The notes: a model not told the origin generated them from the sequence alone. 64,000 bases of DNA from an uncultured Lachnospiraceae bacterium (GCA_944381535.1 CALWLN010000070.1:1-64000), one strand, 5' to 3'; positions 37,286 through 46,815 are shown, counted from the first letter of the stretch. A program made the numbers and translations.

Positions 37286-38410
37286 TCATTTCATGGAAAG
37301 TTGGGAGAATTTTCCTATGGAATAAGAAAAAATACCGGATAAATAGTCCCCTTCCCTCAGTGAAACCGGTACCTCCGTCAGTTTTTCCATAGTCCGCAAA
37401 TCAAATTTTCCAATGCTGTCCCGGTCCATAACATAAAGGGCATCATCCTGTACCGCAATCTGCCCGGGCCACATCCCCAGGTCATGGAAGGTAATCTCTC
37501 CCGTTGACCTGTCATAGACCGACAACGCCGTGCCCTCCCCTGTCACCAGATTTCCGTGTGTCACATATAACTTGTCCTCCTCCGGCAAAATATGTCCCAC
37601 GGGCTCCCGGAACTCAATAAAACCAACTTCACCCGTTGACATCTCATAGGTCCCCACCTTATGATTCTGACCGCCTTCCATGGTTTCCAGCGGCGCAAAG
37701 TACAACGTATCTTCCGCTCCCGCCGCAGAATAGACGACGCTTCCCAATTCAGAGATATCCACGCTGTCTATTTCTTTCAGAGTACCCGGCTCCATACGGC
37801 GCAATGTGCTTTTTCTCTCGGAATCCGTGCCTTGTTCCGCAAAAGCATACACTTTATCCTGCCAGACATACACAGTGGAAATATAGCAGTCATCATAGCT
37901 GACCGTTCTGACCGTCTCATTTTTCCGGTCAATCCTGCTCACAAAAGACTGGCCGTTTAAATTACTGGCTGCGTATATGGCGGAAGAATCCACGCTTACG
38001 CCATAGATGGCAATCTGGTCTAAGGCATATTCTTTTTGCTCAAAAGTTTCCAAATCCTGTTTCAGAATCCTTCTTAAATCTTTTCTGTTTGCCTGTCCCT
38101 GGGGTACAATATACAGCGATCCGTCATATACCACAGGGGCATAAAAAATCTCTCCCATCGTGGCATAAGGATAATGCATGGACCCTGTCTGCTCTAAATT
38201 TTCATCAAAATACAGAATGTCGCTGCTGTTCCTGGAACCACTGGTACGGACCAAACCGACGGTAAAATCCTCCGGCACGCGCTGCTCTATGCCGCAGCCC
38301 AGGCCGCAGCCGCAGAGGGTCAACAGGCACAGCACACCCACAAAAAAATATCTCCCTCTCATTTTCTTCTCCACCCTTCCGTTACGCTTTTCCTTCCGAT
38401 GAACTTTCAA
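37286..38410 (-). CDS. Beta-propeller-like lipoprotein
   Basis: A 374-residue protein. A membrane-targeting segment (RYFFVGVLCLLTLCGCGLGC) with several possible lipidated Cys residues follows a basic N-terminus. The rest is a series of short repeats with a bladed beta pattern (GSLYIVPQG, DKVYAFAEQG, DKLYVTHGNLV, DALYVMDRDSIGKFD), as in propeller sensor domains. It starts at 38410 overlapping the stop of the XRE membrane regulator as ATGA, so the two are translated together and may act as a sensor pair. No enzymatic motif is seen. Confidence 0.6.
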   Translation of the reverse strand: MKVHRKEKRNGRVEKKMRGRYFFVGVLCLLTLCGCGLGCGIEQRVPEDFTVGLVRTSGSRNSSDILYFDENLEQTGSMHYPYATMGEIFYAPVVYDGSLYIVPQGQANRKDLRRILKQDLETFEQKEYALDQIAIYGVSVDSSAIYAASNLNGQSFVSRIDRKNETVRTVSYDDCYISTVYVWQDKVYAFAEQGTDSERKSTLRRMEPGTLKEIDSVDISELGSVVYSAAGAEDTLYFAPLETMEGGQNHKVGTYEMSTGEVGFIEFREPVGHILPEEDKLYVTHGNLVTGEGTALSVYDRSTGEITFHDLGMWPGQIAVQDDALYVMDRDSIGKFDLRTMEKLTEVPVSLREGDYLSGIFSYSIGKFSQLSMK

Positions 38411-39057
38411 TGGAAGCCCTGTTGCTTTTGTTTCTTCTTTGAGGCGGCATGCCGCAGAAGGCTGCCGACAGCCATTCCCAGGCCGGCGCTTAGAATTCCC
38501 GGCAGCATACCCACAAGATCGGGGGCATTGAATTTATCAAAGGCGATCATATTGCTCAGAGAAAATGTCACATAGGGCGCCAGCATATTCATAAACCCGA
38601 AGAAAAGAAGCATGAGCCATTTTCCATGGGCCCAGCCCTCGTCTCTGCCGATGAAAATGGAGACAACCATCGTGGAGATTGGTAAAACCAGGTAAAAGTT
38701 GACAATGGAATACCCCATGGCGTCTGATCTTCCCCCAAGCCAGAATACGATGATCGACAGCGACCAGATCAGCAGATACGACACCACCACGATCAGCTTC
38801 GAAAACCGCTGTCTGCTCTTTACCACATCCGTACTTTTTTCCAAATGGTCTAACATTTTTTCATCCCCCTTGAGCAGTTCATCCAGGCTGACAGCGTATA
38901 AATCGCTGAGCGCTATCACACTGATGATGTCAGGATAAGACCGGTCATTTTCCCAATTTGATATGGTCTGCCGGCTCACCCCGATCTGTTCTGCTACTTT
39001 TTCCTGTGTCAGGGCCGCCTCGGCGCGGGCGTCCTTTAATTTTTTCCCTATATTCAT
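38407..39057 (-). CDS. XRE regulator with C-terminal membrane helices
   Basis: A 216-residue protein. Residues 1-65 are an XRE helix-turn-helix (LTQEKVAEQIGVSRQTISNWENDRSYP). After a short linker come four hydrophobic helices (about 92-205). This architecture, a DNA-binding domain tethered to the membrane, is common in Clostridia and usually senses envelope or small-molecule signals. The ATG at 39057 follows AAGGAG and is a normal XRE start. It precedes and overlaps the lipoprotein gene. Confidence 0.75.
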   Translation of the reverse strand: MNIGKKLKDARAEAALTQEKVAEQIGVSRQTISNWENDRSYPDIISVIALSDLYAVSLDELLKGDEKMLDHLEKSTDVVKSRQRFSKLIVVVSYLLIWSLSIIVFWLGGRSDAMGYSIVNFYLVLPISTMVVSIFIGRDEGWAHGKWLMLLFFGFMNMLAPYVTFSLSNMIAFDKFNAPDLVGMLPGILSAGLGMAVGSLLRHAASKKKQKQQGFH

Positions 39058-39188
39058 CTTTTCGCTTCTCCTTGATTTAGTATGGACAAAAAAACGGCAG
39101 CTGTCTATCAAACCGCTTTTACAATGCGGATTTTCACTGTCAAAATGCTTTTACATGGCCATTTTCCCGGAAAATCAAAGCGAATTAC

Positions 39189-39224
39189 AAAAGGCAGAAT
39201 CCTTCTCTAAGAATTCTGCCTTTT
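39189..39224. terminator. Terminator of the deacetylase gene
   Basis: AAAAGGCAGAAT (39189-39200) pairs with ATTCTGCCTTTT (39213-39224) in a perfect 12-bp stem. T-runs follow on both strands. It ends the minus-strand polysaccharide-deacetylase gene, which stops at 39267. Confidence 0.8.
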
Positions 39225-39266
39225 CACAGACAGGAAATTCAGGTAATTCCCTGCTCCGTAAACTTT

Positions 39267-40736
39267 CTATAAATTCGGCACCGGGGGCCGCTCCGGGTCA
39301 ATGATTGCCGCAGCGTCAAACAGATCGGACAGGTTATCCTGCTCCCCGATGGCATTCTTGTAAATCCGGTATCCGTCCAGATTCCGCCGGCCCTGGCGCA
39401 TATAGTCCTGACCCAGATACGTCATATACGGGGCGGAACCGTCCACATTACAGAAGATGGTATACCCCTGCTCCCGCAGGTACTGGTATTTTTCATTACT
39501 TGCGTCATACGCGCCCCAGCCGCCCAGATCCTCGCCGTGGGCAAAGATAATGGTATCGGTGGCCCCCACAATAGGCTCCACATTTTCCCGCCATTTCTGG
39601 GTATCCGTCTGCAGACGTTCCAGGCTGACAGTTCCCACCTTGAGATGTCCCCAGGTATGGCTGGCAAACTCCCAGCCCTTGGCCTTCATGGCGTCCGCCA
39701 CCTTCTTGGCTCCTGCCCGCTCCTCCTCCAGATTAAAATCCGGATTTTCCTTCAGCCACTGCTTCTTATCCGCGTTCAAATCGTCGTAGGCCGCAGGATC
39801 CGCATAGCTGCTGTCCGTGCGGTAGCCAAAGATTCCGTTGTAGCCGGTCAACGCCACAATACCCTTGGCTCCCCGGTAGGAGGCGTCCGGGTGCTCCTCG
39901 ATAAACTTATCCATGAGAGGTACCACATCATAATCCCCGTACACAACGGTACCGTCAGCCTGTATATATTCGTTATACAGATTTCCCTCCTCATCCACAA
40001 GCAGCTTGGAAGCAAAGCCATAACCGTCATAGCTGTGGTAATAACACAGATCATCCAGTGACAGCACAAAGGCCTTCTTCCCCGGAGGAAGCATGATGGT
40101 TCCCGGCTTGTATACGGTATTTCCGTTTTCATCGGTGGTAACCTCCAGCAGATCATGGATACTCACCAGAACATAGCCCCGGTTGTACATCTCCTGGGTA
40201 ATATTGTTAAATTCAGTAATAGTAGTCATCCACTGGCTGTTGCCCGCTGTCTGGGGATCGCTGGTATCGTCAAAAGCCCGGTGAGGATCCACCACCAGAG
40301 AATGATAAAAAATATGCGTCACCTCATTGATATCCACCGGCTGGCAGGAATCCCGGGTAGTTTCATATTCCGTGATCTTTGCCTGAATCTCCTCATCTAG
40401 ATCGTAGCCCTCCAGGGTCTTTAAGAGCTCAATTGCCGCGTCATAGTCGTAGCTTAACGCCAGCCGCTGCGCCTCATCCATCACTGTCTGCCGCTGCTGT
40501 TCCTTCTCCGCCTCGGCCAAAGCCTCTTGCTCCTGTTCCTCTTTGGTGGACTGATTTCCCTGCTCGTCTTCCCCGGCCGGGTCGGCATTGGCCGCCACAG
40601 AGTCGTCCGGCTCCTCCATGATTCCCTGCTTCTCCAGCACCAGCTTCACACCTGCGATAACCGCAACCACAATTACCAATGCACCGATAGCAAACAGCGC
40701 ATTCCGAATACTTCTTTTCTTCCGTCGTCTTCTCAT
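39267..40736 (-). CDS. Membrane-anchored polysaccharide deacetylase-family protein
   Basis: A 489-residue protein with one N-terminal anchor helix (12-33) and an acidic, helical stalk (about 40-130). The extracellular NodB-like domain (about 145-480) carries the divergent motifs LSLDDLCYYHSY (metal/catalytic Asp pair) and FASHTWGH (His-x-x-x-His). The rest of the domain carries long inserts. Family members remove N- or O-acetyl groups from cell-wall or capsular glycans. The basic start MRRRRKKRS before the helix puts the enzyme outside. Confidence 0.78.
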   Translation of the reverse strand: MRRRRKKRSIRNALFAIGALVIVVAVIAGVKLVLEKQGIMEEPDDSVAANADPAGEDEQGNQSTKEEQEQEALAEAEKEQQRQTVMDEAQRLALSYDYDAAIELLKTLEGYDLDEEIQAKITEYETTRDSCQPVDINEVTHIFYHSLVVDPHRAFDDTSDPQTAGNSQWMTTITEFNNITQEMYNRGYVLVSIHDLLEVTTDENGNTVYKPGTIMLPPGKKAFVLSLDDLCYYHSYDGYGFASKLLVDEEGNLYNEYIQADGTVVYGDYDVVPLMDKFIEEHPDASYRGAKGIVALTGYNGIFGYRTDSSYADPAAYDDLNADKKQWLKENPDFNLEEERAGAKKVADAMKAKGWEFASHTWGHLKVGTVSLERLQTDTQKWRENVEPIVGATDTIIFAHGEDLGGWGAYDASNEKYQYLREQGYTIFCNVDGSAPYMTYLGQDYMRQGRRNLDGYRIYKNAIGEQDNLSDLFDAAAIIDPERPPVPNL

Positions 40737-40874
40737 TGTTCTATACGCTCCATCTATTTATTCCTTACCCACTATCATAGCGGTTCTCGACAAAATAATC
40801 AATCTCTTCGACGCATTTTTTTCTTAATAATCGCTAATTTTTTCTTTACAATTTTGTTAAGAAGTTCCTTTGCC

Positions 40875-43544
40875 TCATTTACCCTTGGAGCAGGCATACA
40901 GAAAAGCCATTATTTCATGGGCGATCATGGGGAAGGAGGCCAGTATGATCAGCCGGAACCATTCCGCGGCGCCCAGACGCGCCGTCCCGAAAGCTTCCAC
41001 CAGAAAGGGATGGCTGGTTACCGCAAACTGCAGCAAAAAGCCCACGATACAGGCCGCTGTCATCCAGAGATTTTCCCGGTGATTCATTAAAAATACGGAA
41101 CGCCGGATATTGCGCATCCCCACCGCATGGAACAGCTGTGAGATTCCAAGCACCGTAAAGGCGTAGGTCTGGGCTCTTGCCAGAAGCAGCGGATTCTCCA
41201 AAACACCCAAAATGCTTGCGAGATTCACCGGGATCGCCCTGCCGGCAAGTATTTCATAGGGTACCAGCAAAAAGGCGGTAAGGCTGATGGCCGCAATGAG
41301 AATGCCGTAGAAGCAGGTGCAGGCCAGGCCCCCGCCGGCAAAAAGGCTTTCCTTCACGCCCCTGGGCGGACGGCGCATCAGACTGTCCCCGTTGTTTTTG
41401 TCCATTCCCAGGGCCAGGGCCGGAAGGGAGTCGGTAATCAGATTGATCCATAAAATATGGCTGGACTTTAAAGGGGAGGCCAGACCTAAAAGGACCGCCG
41501 TAAACATGGTCATGATCTCCCCCAGGTTGGAGGACAACAGGAAAATCACGGACTTTCTGATATTCTCATAAACGCCCCGTCCCTCCTCCATGGCTTTCTC
41601 GATGGTGGCAAAATTGTCGTCCGTGAGAATCATGTGGGAAGCCTGCCTGGCCACATCAGTGCCGGTCATTCCCATGGCGATCCCCACGTCGGCAGCTTTT
41701 AGAGAGGGGGCGTCATTTACCCCGTCCCCGGTCATGGCCACAATGTGCCCCGCCTCCTTGAAGCCTCTGACAATCTTCACCTTGTGCTCCGGGGATACTC
41801 GGGCAAATACCCGCGTGTTTTTCAGCCGCTCCCTCCATTCTTCTTTGGACAGGAGGTTTAACTCCTCCCCGGACATACACTGGCTCCGGTGACTGGCAAT
41901 GCCAAGCTGACTGGCAATGGCAAAGGCCGTGTTTACATGGTCTCCGGTTATCATCACGGTGCTGACCCCCGCGGACTTGAATTTTTCCACCGCCTCCGCC
42001 GCCTCTGGCCGGGCCGGGTCCTCCATGCCCACCATACCGATAAAAGTCAGGCGTTCCTCCACCGGACCGCTTCCTCCCTCCCGACTGGCCAGGGCCAGGG
42101 TCCTTAAGGCTTCTCCGGACATGGCAAGCTGCGCCTTGCGGATTGCTTCCCGGTGCAGGGCTGTGATGGGAAGAACCGCACCGTTTCGTAAAATGCTGAC
42201 GCACCGCTTGATGACCTCATCCGGCGCTCCTTTGGTATAGGTAACTGTCCCCTGTGTCCCCCGGTGATAAGTGGACATCATTTTCCGCTGAGAATCAAAG
42301 GCCAGTTCCTTCCTGCGCGGAAGCTTCATCTCCAATGACTCCCGGTATATCCCATGCTGCTTGGCCAGGTCCAGAAGGGCCAGCTCCGTGGCGTCTCCGA
42401 TTCTGCTGTCCCGGGTGAGGACCCCGTCGTTGCAGAGCGTCATGCTTTCCAGCAATTCTCTGTGCTGTTCGGGGTTCAGCCGGTTGATCTCCATCAACTG
42501 CCCGTTCATAAAGAAACCGGTCACCGTCATTTTATTCTGGGTCAGAGTTCCGGTTTTGTCGGAACATACCACACTGACGGCTCCCAAAGTCTCCACCGAG
42601 GGAAGCCGGCGGACAATGGCGTTGATCTTCACCATGCGGGTGACACTCAACGCCAGACAGATAGTCACCACCGCAGGAAGCCCCTCAGGCACCGCCGCAA
42701 CAGCCAGGGATATGGCGGTGATCAGCATTTCGAAAATATTCCGTTTCTGAACCATGGCGATACAAAAAAGCAGCACGCAAAGTCCCAGGGAGAGAAAGCT
42801 TAAGAGCTTCCCCAGTTCTCCCAGCCGCCGCTGCAGCGGGGTCATCTCTGTGGGACTTTCATTTATCAGCGCGGCGATACGGCCAATCTCGGTATCCATA
42901 CCCACGGCGGTCACCAGTCCCAGCCCCCGGCCATAGGTGACAATGGTGGACATATAGGCCATATTCCGGCGGTCTCCCAGAGGGATTTCTTTCCCCGGGC
43001 TTCCTCCCGGCAAAAATTCCGCGTCCTTTTCCTGGGCCAGGGATTCTCCCGTAAGGGCCGATTCCTCGATTTTCAGATTACTGGATTTTACCAGGCGCAG
43101 GTCCGCAGGAACCTGGGAGCCGGCCTCCAAGCAAACCAGATCCCCCGCCACCAGCTGCTCTGCCGGGATTTCTGTCTCCTTCCCGCCCCGGATGACGTAG
43201 GCTTTGGGGCTGGTCAGTTTTTTCAAGGCGTCCAGTGCCCGCTGGGCCTTGCCCTCCTGTATCAGACCCACGATCCCGTTCATCAGCACCACCACCAGGA
43301 TGATGACTGCGTCGCTGCCCTCATGCAGAAACAGGGAAACAGCCGCGGCCGCCAGCAGGACATAGATGAGCGGATCGTTCAACTGCTCAAAAAAAGCTGC
43401 CGGAAGGCTCCTTTTCGGTGGCTCCTTCAAGCGGTTTGGTCCCTGCGCCGCCAGACGTTTCCTGGCCTTCTCCTCCGTCAGTCCCCGGGTCTCATCGCTG
43501 TCCAATGCAGCTACAGCGTCCTGTATGCTCTTATATTCAAACAT
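40875..43544 (-). CDS. P-type cation ATPase, calcium type (P2A)
   Basis: An 889-residue ten-helix pump. The N-terminal cation-ATPase domain precedes the actuator TGES loop. AVPEGLPAVVT in helix 4 holds the PEGL motif of SERCA-like pumps, the phosphorylated Asp is at about 329 in CSDKTGTLTQ, and MTGDGVNDAPSLKAADVGIAMG is the hinge. Helix 6 shows NLITDSLPALALG. These point to calcium export (manganese is possible) at the plasma membrane. The start is at 43544 with AAAGGAG upstream; the leader can fold over this site. Confidence 0.9.
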   Translation of the reverse strand: MFEYKSIQDAVAALDSDETRGLTEEKARKRLAAQGPNRLKEPPKRSLPAAFFEQLNDPLIYVLLAAAAVSLFLHEGSDAVIILVVVLMNGIVGLIQEGKAQRALDALKKLTSPKAYVIRGGKETEIPAEQLVAGDLVCLEAGSQVPADLRLVKSSNLKIEESALTGESLAQEKDAEFLPGGSPGKEIPLGDRRNMAYMSTIVTYGRGLGLVTAVGMDTEIGRIAALINESPTEMTPLQRRLGELGKLLSFLSLGLCVLLFCIAMVQKRNIFEMLITAISLAVAAVPEGLPAVVTICLALSVTRMVKINAIVRRLPSVETLGAVSVVCSDKTGTLTQNKMTVTGFFMNGQLMEINRLNPEQHRELLESMTLCNDGVLTRDSRIGDATELALLDLAKQHGIYRESLEMKLPRRKELAFDSQRKMMSTYHRGTQGTVTYTKGAPDEVIKRCVSILRNGAVLPITALHREAIRKAQLAMSGEALRTLALASREGGSGPVEERLTFIGMVGMEDPARPEAAEAVEKFKSAGVSTVMITGDHVNTAFAIASQLGIASHRSQCMSGEELNLLSKEEWRERLKNTRVFARVSPEHKVKIVRGFKEAGHIVAMTGDGVNDAPSLKAADVGIAMGMTGTDVARQASHMILTDDNFATIEKAMEEGRGVYENIRKSVIFLLSSNLGEIMTMFTAVLLGLASPLKSSHILWINLITDSLPALALGMDKNNGDSLMRRPPRGVKESLFAGGGLACTCFYGILIAAISLTAFLLVPYEILAGRAIPVNLASILGVLENPLLLARAQTYAFTVLGISQLFHAVGMRNIRRSVFLMNHRENLWMTAACIVGFLLQFAVTSHPFLVEAFGTARLGAAEWFRLIILASFPMIAHEIMAFLYACSKGK

Positions 43545-43547
43545 AAA

Positions 43548-43607
43548 AATCCCACTCCTTTATGGCAATTTGTCCTAGAACAAGCTTATGCCTCGTGAAG
43601 TGGGATT
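43548..43607 (-). promoter_or_regulatory. Leader hairpin overlapping the P-type ATPase ribosome-binding site
   Basis: In the transcript AATCCCACT (43607-43599) can pair with AGTGGGATT (43556-43548), which sits between the ribosome-binding site and the ATG and is followed by TTTTT. The loop contains a smaller pairing region (TTGTTC with GGACAA). It could act as a weak terminator for the genes upstream or as a fold that hides the start. It matches no known riboswitch that I recognise. Confidence 0.35.
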
Positions 43608-43622
43608 ATGTTTCCGTTTTGT

Positions 43623-44045
43623 TTATATACCCAACTGCCGCCGGATGTTCTCCTGTTCGCCGGACAGATCTCCCATCTCCCCAGCGATTTCCTCCATCTT
43701 CTGTCTTTGCGCTTCGGCCTTTTTTGTATCGCCATTTTCCAGATACATTTTATAGTAGGACGCCGCCTCATAGTACCTTGCAACGGCGTAACATTCCTCT
43801 TTCTCCCTGTCCTTCGGATCCTGCCGGTCCGTCTCGGCATAATACAGCTCCACAAGTTCCGCGTAGCGTCCCTCCTCGATGCGGTAATAATAGGTATCCA
43901 CGGAATAAATGTCCTCATAGGCCTCCCGAAAGGAGGAAATGGCATAGTACAGGGAAAAGAGTACCGCCAATACCAGGATCGCAATGACGATATCCAGAAT
44001 CAGCCGCCTGGGATCCTTTAATATCTCTCTGCCTCTATTCTTCAT
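43623..44045 (-). CDS. Small membrane-anchored protein of the zinc-ribbon cluster
   Basis: A 140-residue protein with one N-terminal helix (about 12-35) and a helical, Tyr/Glu-rich outer part (EECYAVARYYEAASYYKMYLENGDT) resembling a tetratricopeptide unit. Unlike its two upstream neighbours it has no zinc ribbon. The ATG at 44045 follows GGAGG and lies inside the end of the previous gene, so both are coupled. Function unknown. Confidence 0.65.
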   Translation of the reverse strand: MKNRGREILKDPRRLILDIVIAILVLAVLFSLYYAISSFREAYEDIYSVDTYYYRIEEGRYAELVELYYAETDRQDPKDREKEECYAVARYYEAASYYKMYLENGDTKKAEAQRQKMEEIAGEMGDLSGEQENIRRQLGI

Positions 44046-44784
44046 CCAACATCGCCTCCTCAATCAAAACCGCCCGTCTGGCCGAGGACAACTCCTTTAA
44101 GCTCTCCGCTTCCTCCCGGCTCAGCCCCAGATAAGTCGTCAGCATAAGCCTGACATTTTCCTCCATCTCCGTTAAGGCCTTGTCATTGATTTCCCAATCT
44201 ATGGTATCGTAGTATTCATACCTTTCAAACTCCAGGCTCCCGTAAAAATACTCCAGATACTCCGTCACCCGCTGGGCATACACTTCCGCCTCCTGGGCAT
44301 ATTCTCCAGGGTATGCCGCGTCCAATATGCTGATATACAGCCATCCGTAGTTCTGAGCGACCCGAATGGCCGGAAGATATTTTTCATAAGGGTCATCATA
44401 ACCGCTGATATAATGCTCCTGGCAGAAGGCCTGAAACTCCATAAAGTTCCCTTCCGCAAGGCACTCCTCCATATATGCGCAGTAGCTTTGCGCATTCCGC
44501 TCCGCCCTGCCCTGTTCCAGGCTTCTTCGAAGGGAATAGGCTTTGCTGCCCACGATCACCAAGAAAACGGCTGTGATAAAGAGAATGGCGATCGTCACCA
44601 CCTGTACCGTAGTTCTGGTGTGCCTTCTGGCAGCCTCGTAGACGTCTTTTTTCGTGTGCTCATAGTCCCCCTTGTAGCGGCGCATATCCCGGATATGCTG
44701 TCTGGCCTGCTCGTTTACCATGCCGCAGTGGGGACAATATTCATCCTCCAGGGAAAGGTTTCCTCCGCAAAATTTACATTTCAT
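44035..44784 (-). CDS. Zinc-ribbon membrane protein
   Basis: A 249-residue protein. It starts with a zinc ribbon (CKFCGGNLSLEDEYCPHCG), followed by a charged helical stretch, one membrane helix (about 58-78) and an extracytoplasmic helical domain rich in Tyr, Glu and Ala. It has the same build as the next gene upstream (zinc ribbon, linker, helix, outer helical domain), so the two look like diverged paralogs. The three genes are closely spaced on the minus strand and probably form one operon. The role may be sensing or scaffolding at the membrane; not known. Confidence 0.7.
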   Translation of the reverse strand: MKCKFCGGNLSLEDEYCPHCGMVNEQARQHIRDMRRYKGDYEHTKKDVYEAARRHTRTTVQVVTIAILFITAVFLVIVGSKAYSLRRSLEQGRAERNAQSYCAYMEECLAEGNFMEFQAFCQEHYISGYDDPYEKYLPAIRVAQNYGWLYISILDAAYPGEYAQEAEVYAQRVTEYLEYFYGSLEFERYEYYDTIDWEINDKALTEMEENVRLMLTTYLGLSREEAESLKELSSARRAVLIEEAMLDEE

Positions 44785-44790
44785 CCCGCA

Positions 44791-45525
44791 TTACTCCTTT
44801 GTATCCATCCATTCTTCTATATACGCCTCACATTCCTCATAGGAGGCAAACCGCTCATATTCCTCCGGGTCCAGGTTCCACCGGCTCTCATACTCCTTGC
44901 GCGCCGTTTCCACAAAGGGAGCGAGAATTTCCTTTTCCTCCTCGTTTAATTCCTCGTTGGAGGGGATTGCCAGGACTGCGCTCTCATCAAACAGAAAGGC
45001 TGCGTAATCCTCCCGGTCCGTCAGTTCTCCCGCCGCTTCCGCCTCTCTCCAGTCCTCCACCAGGAGTACGCCCGCGTATTCCAGGCAAAATTCCGCATGT
45101 TCCCACTCCCAGACAGGCTTGTCCTCGTCGGAGGCATCCAGATAAACCGCTACCAGCTCTTCATATTGACCGGCTTCATACAATTCCTCCATATAGGGAA
45201 AATTCTCCTGCTTCCAGAAATAGTCCTGCCTGCTGTCCCGCTCATCCCCGCGGCTCAACCAGTAAAACAAGGCTGCCAGCGCAACAACCACAAGCCCGAC
45301 TGCCACAAGAACCTTCCGCAGGAAATGGCCCTGCCGCCGGATCTCTTTCTTCACTTCCTCCTTCGGAACCTCCTCCAGTTCCTTAAGATCCTCCCGGATG
45401 TCCGAAAGCTTCTCCATATATTCCCGCTCTGCCCCCTTGTAGTTCATGGTGCCGCAGTAGGGGCATTTGGGCAGGGTATCCTCAAACTCGGCCCCGCAGG
45501 AGCCGCAGATGACCGTCTGTTTCAC
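44791..45525 (-). CDS. Zinc-ribbon membrane protein, first gene of the cluster
   Basis: A 244-residue protein with an N-terminal zinc ribbon (CGSCGAEFEDTLPKCPYCG), a coiled-coil-like acidic linker, one membrane helix (about 70-90) and an outer acidic helical domain (EELVAVYLDASDEDKPVWEW). It leads the three-gene set. The N-terminal ribbon in the cytoplasm and a helical outer domain suggest a single-pass sensor or adaptor. No enzyme motif is seen. Confidence 0.7.
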   Translation of the reverse strand: MKQTVICGSCGAEFEDTLPKCPYCGTMNYKGAEREYMEKLSDIREDLKELEEVPKEEVKKEIRRQGHFLRKVLVAVGLVVVALAALFYWLSRGDERDSRQDYFWKQENFPYMEELYEAGQYEELVAVYLDASDEDKPVWEWEHAEFCLEYAGVLLVEDWREAEAAGELTDREDYAAFLFDESAVLAIPSNEELNEEEKEILAPFVETARKEYESRWNLDPEEYERFASYEECEAYIEEWMDTKE

Positions 45526-45618
45526 CAGTGATATTCCTCCTCATGAAATCCTAAATTTCTTTTACACACCAAAAATATCACAATTTGACCATTTTCACAA
45601 GAGCTATTACACATAGGC

Positions 45619-45652
45619 TATAGTAAACGGCAAATTCATTTGTCGTTTACTA
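45619..45652. repeat. Palindromic intergenic repeat, family A, copy 2
   Basis: TAGTAAACG (45621-45629) pairs with CGTTTACTA (45644-45652), and CAAAT with ATTTG inside. Sequence and loop are nearly identical to the copy at 34090-34127, more than 11 kb away, including the preceding GGCTA. It lies just beyond the terminator of the oxidoreductase gene. Confidence 0.7.
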
Positions 45653-45655
45653 GAA

Positions 45656-45692
45656 AAAGAGCCCTCCGCAAACGAATTTGCAGGAGCTCTTT
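45656..45692 (-). terminator. Terminator of the Gfo/Idh gene pair
   Basis: AAAGAGC (45656-45662) and GCTCTTT (45686-45692) close a hairpin whose inner part pairs CTCCGCAAA with TTTGCAGGA. On the minus strand it is followed by TTTTTCT, a good intrinsic terminator for the oxidoreductase gene ending at 45748. Confidence 0.8.
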
Positions 45693-45747
45693 CCTATACT
45701 TCTCATTTTTCAAAGGGGAACCTCTGGGTTACTTCTCCCCTTCTTTA

Positions 45748-46791
45748 CTATGATTCAAAATTTACCACTTTCTTCTGCTCCGCGGATTCAAAGATCGCCT
45801 CCATCAGCTTCATCACCCGCATAACCTCCGGCAGCTTGATTCTGGGGGCTTCCTTCCCTTCAATCACAGCCATCACATTCTGATAGAACTCCCGGATATC
45901 GCTCTTCACCTTGGGCAGCGCTTCCCGGTGAATGGTGTCCTCTCTCCGGGGAGCCATGGTCTTGGTCAATCCTGCCGCCGTCTTCACCGGAACCACATCC
46001 TTCTCGTCTTTACCTCTGGCGCTTACGATTTCTCCGTTCAAATCCCAGTCCTCAATCACAGCCGTGCCGTTACTGCCCAGCACATACCATCGGGGCAGAT
46101 TGACAAAATTGCTGGTTCCCACTTCCACCAGTACCTGCTGCTTGTCCGCAAAGGTGAGAATCGCCGTAAACCCGTCGTCCACCACCTGGTTTGTCACGTG
46201 GTCCAGGGTGGCATAGACCTGGCTCAGCTTCACATCACCTTTCATCTGCAAGATCTGGTCAAGAAGATGAACGCCCCAGTCCAGAACCATGCCGCCGCCT
46301 TTTTCCTTTTCCTGGCGCCAGTCCCCCGGAATCCCCCGGGAACCATGTACTCTGGACTCAATGCGGAAAACCTCGCCCAATTTGCCTTCCTCCAAAATCT
46401 TGCAAACCGTGCGGTAATCCTCGTCCCATCTGCGATTCTGATGTACGGTTAAGAATTTCCCGGTCTCTTCGGAAACGGCTGTCATCTCCGCCAGTTCCTG
46501 TGAAGACAACGCCACCGGCTTTTCACAGATAACGTGCTTTCCCGCACGCATGGCTTCAATGGCGATGGGGCGGTGAAAATCGTTGGGGGTGGCCACCAAT
46601 ACAAAGGTGATGTCCCCATCCGCCAGCAGGTCCTGCTGGCTTTCGTATACCTTTACGCCCTCCTCCACCGCTTTCTGGCGGGCCTCCGGCTTAATATCCC
46701 AGATACCGGCCAGCTCAAGGCCGTCGATCTGCCCGATCATTTCCTTGTGCCAATGGGCCATACCGCCATAGCCGATAATTCCCATTTTCAT
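45748..46791 (-). CDS. Gfo/Idh/MocA-family oxidoreductase
   Basis: A 347-residue NAD(P)-dependent sugar or inositol dehydrogenase-like protein. The Rossmann start is MKMGIIGYGGMAHWH; the family marks are GKHVICEKPVALSSQE (catalytic Lys) and WDEDYRTVCKILEEGKLG. The C-terminal region has VLDWGVHLLDQILQM with the active-site His. It follows a related oxidoreductase gene by 24 bases on the same strand. The substrate cannot be told from sequence. Confidence 0.88.
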   Translation of the reverse strand: MKMGIIGYGGMAHWHKEMIGQIDGLELAGIWDIKPEARQKAVEEGVKVYESQQDLLADGDITFVLVATPNDFHRPIAIEAMRAGKHVICEKPVALSSQELAEMTAVSEETGKFLTVHQNRRWDEDYRTVCKILEEGKLGEVFRIESRVHGSRGIPGDWRQEKEKGGGMVLDWGVHLLDQILQMKGDVKLSQVYATLDHVTNQVVDDGFTAILTFADKQQVLVEVGTSNFVNLPRWYVLGSNGTAVIEDWDLNGEIVSARGKDEKDVVPVKTAAGLTKTMAPRREDTIHREALPKVKSDIREFYQNVMAVIEGKEAPRIKLPEVMRVMKLMEAIFESAEQKKVVNFES

Positions 46792-46815
46792 TTTTGCAGT
46801 CCTCCCATTCTCCTC

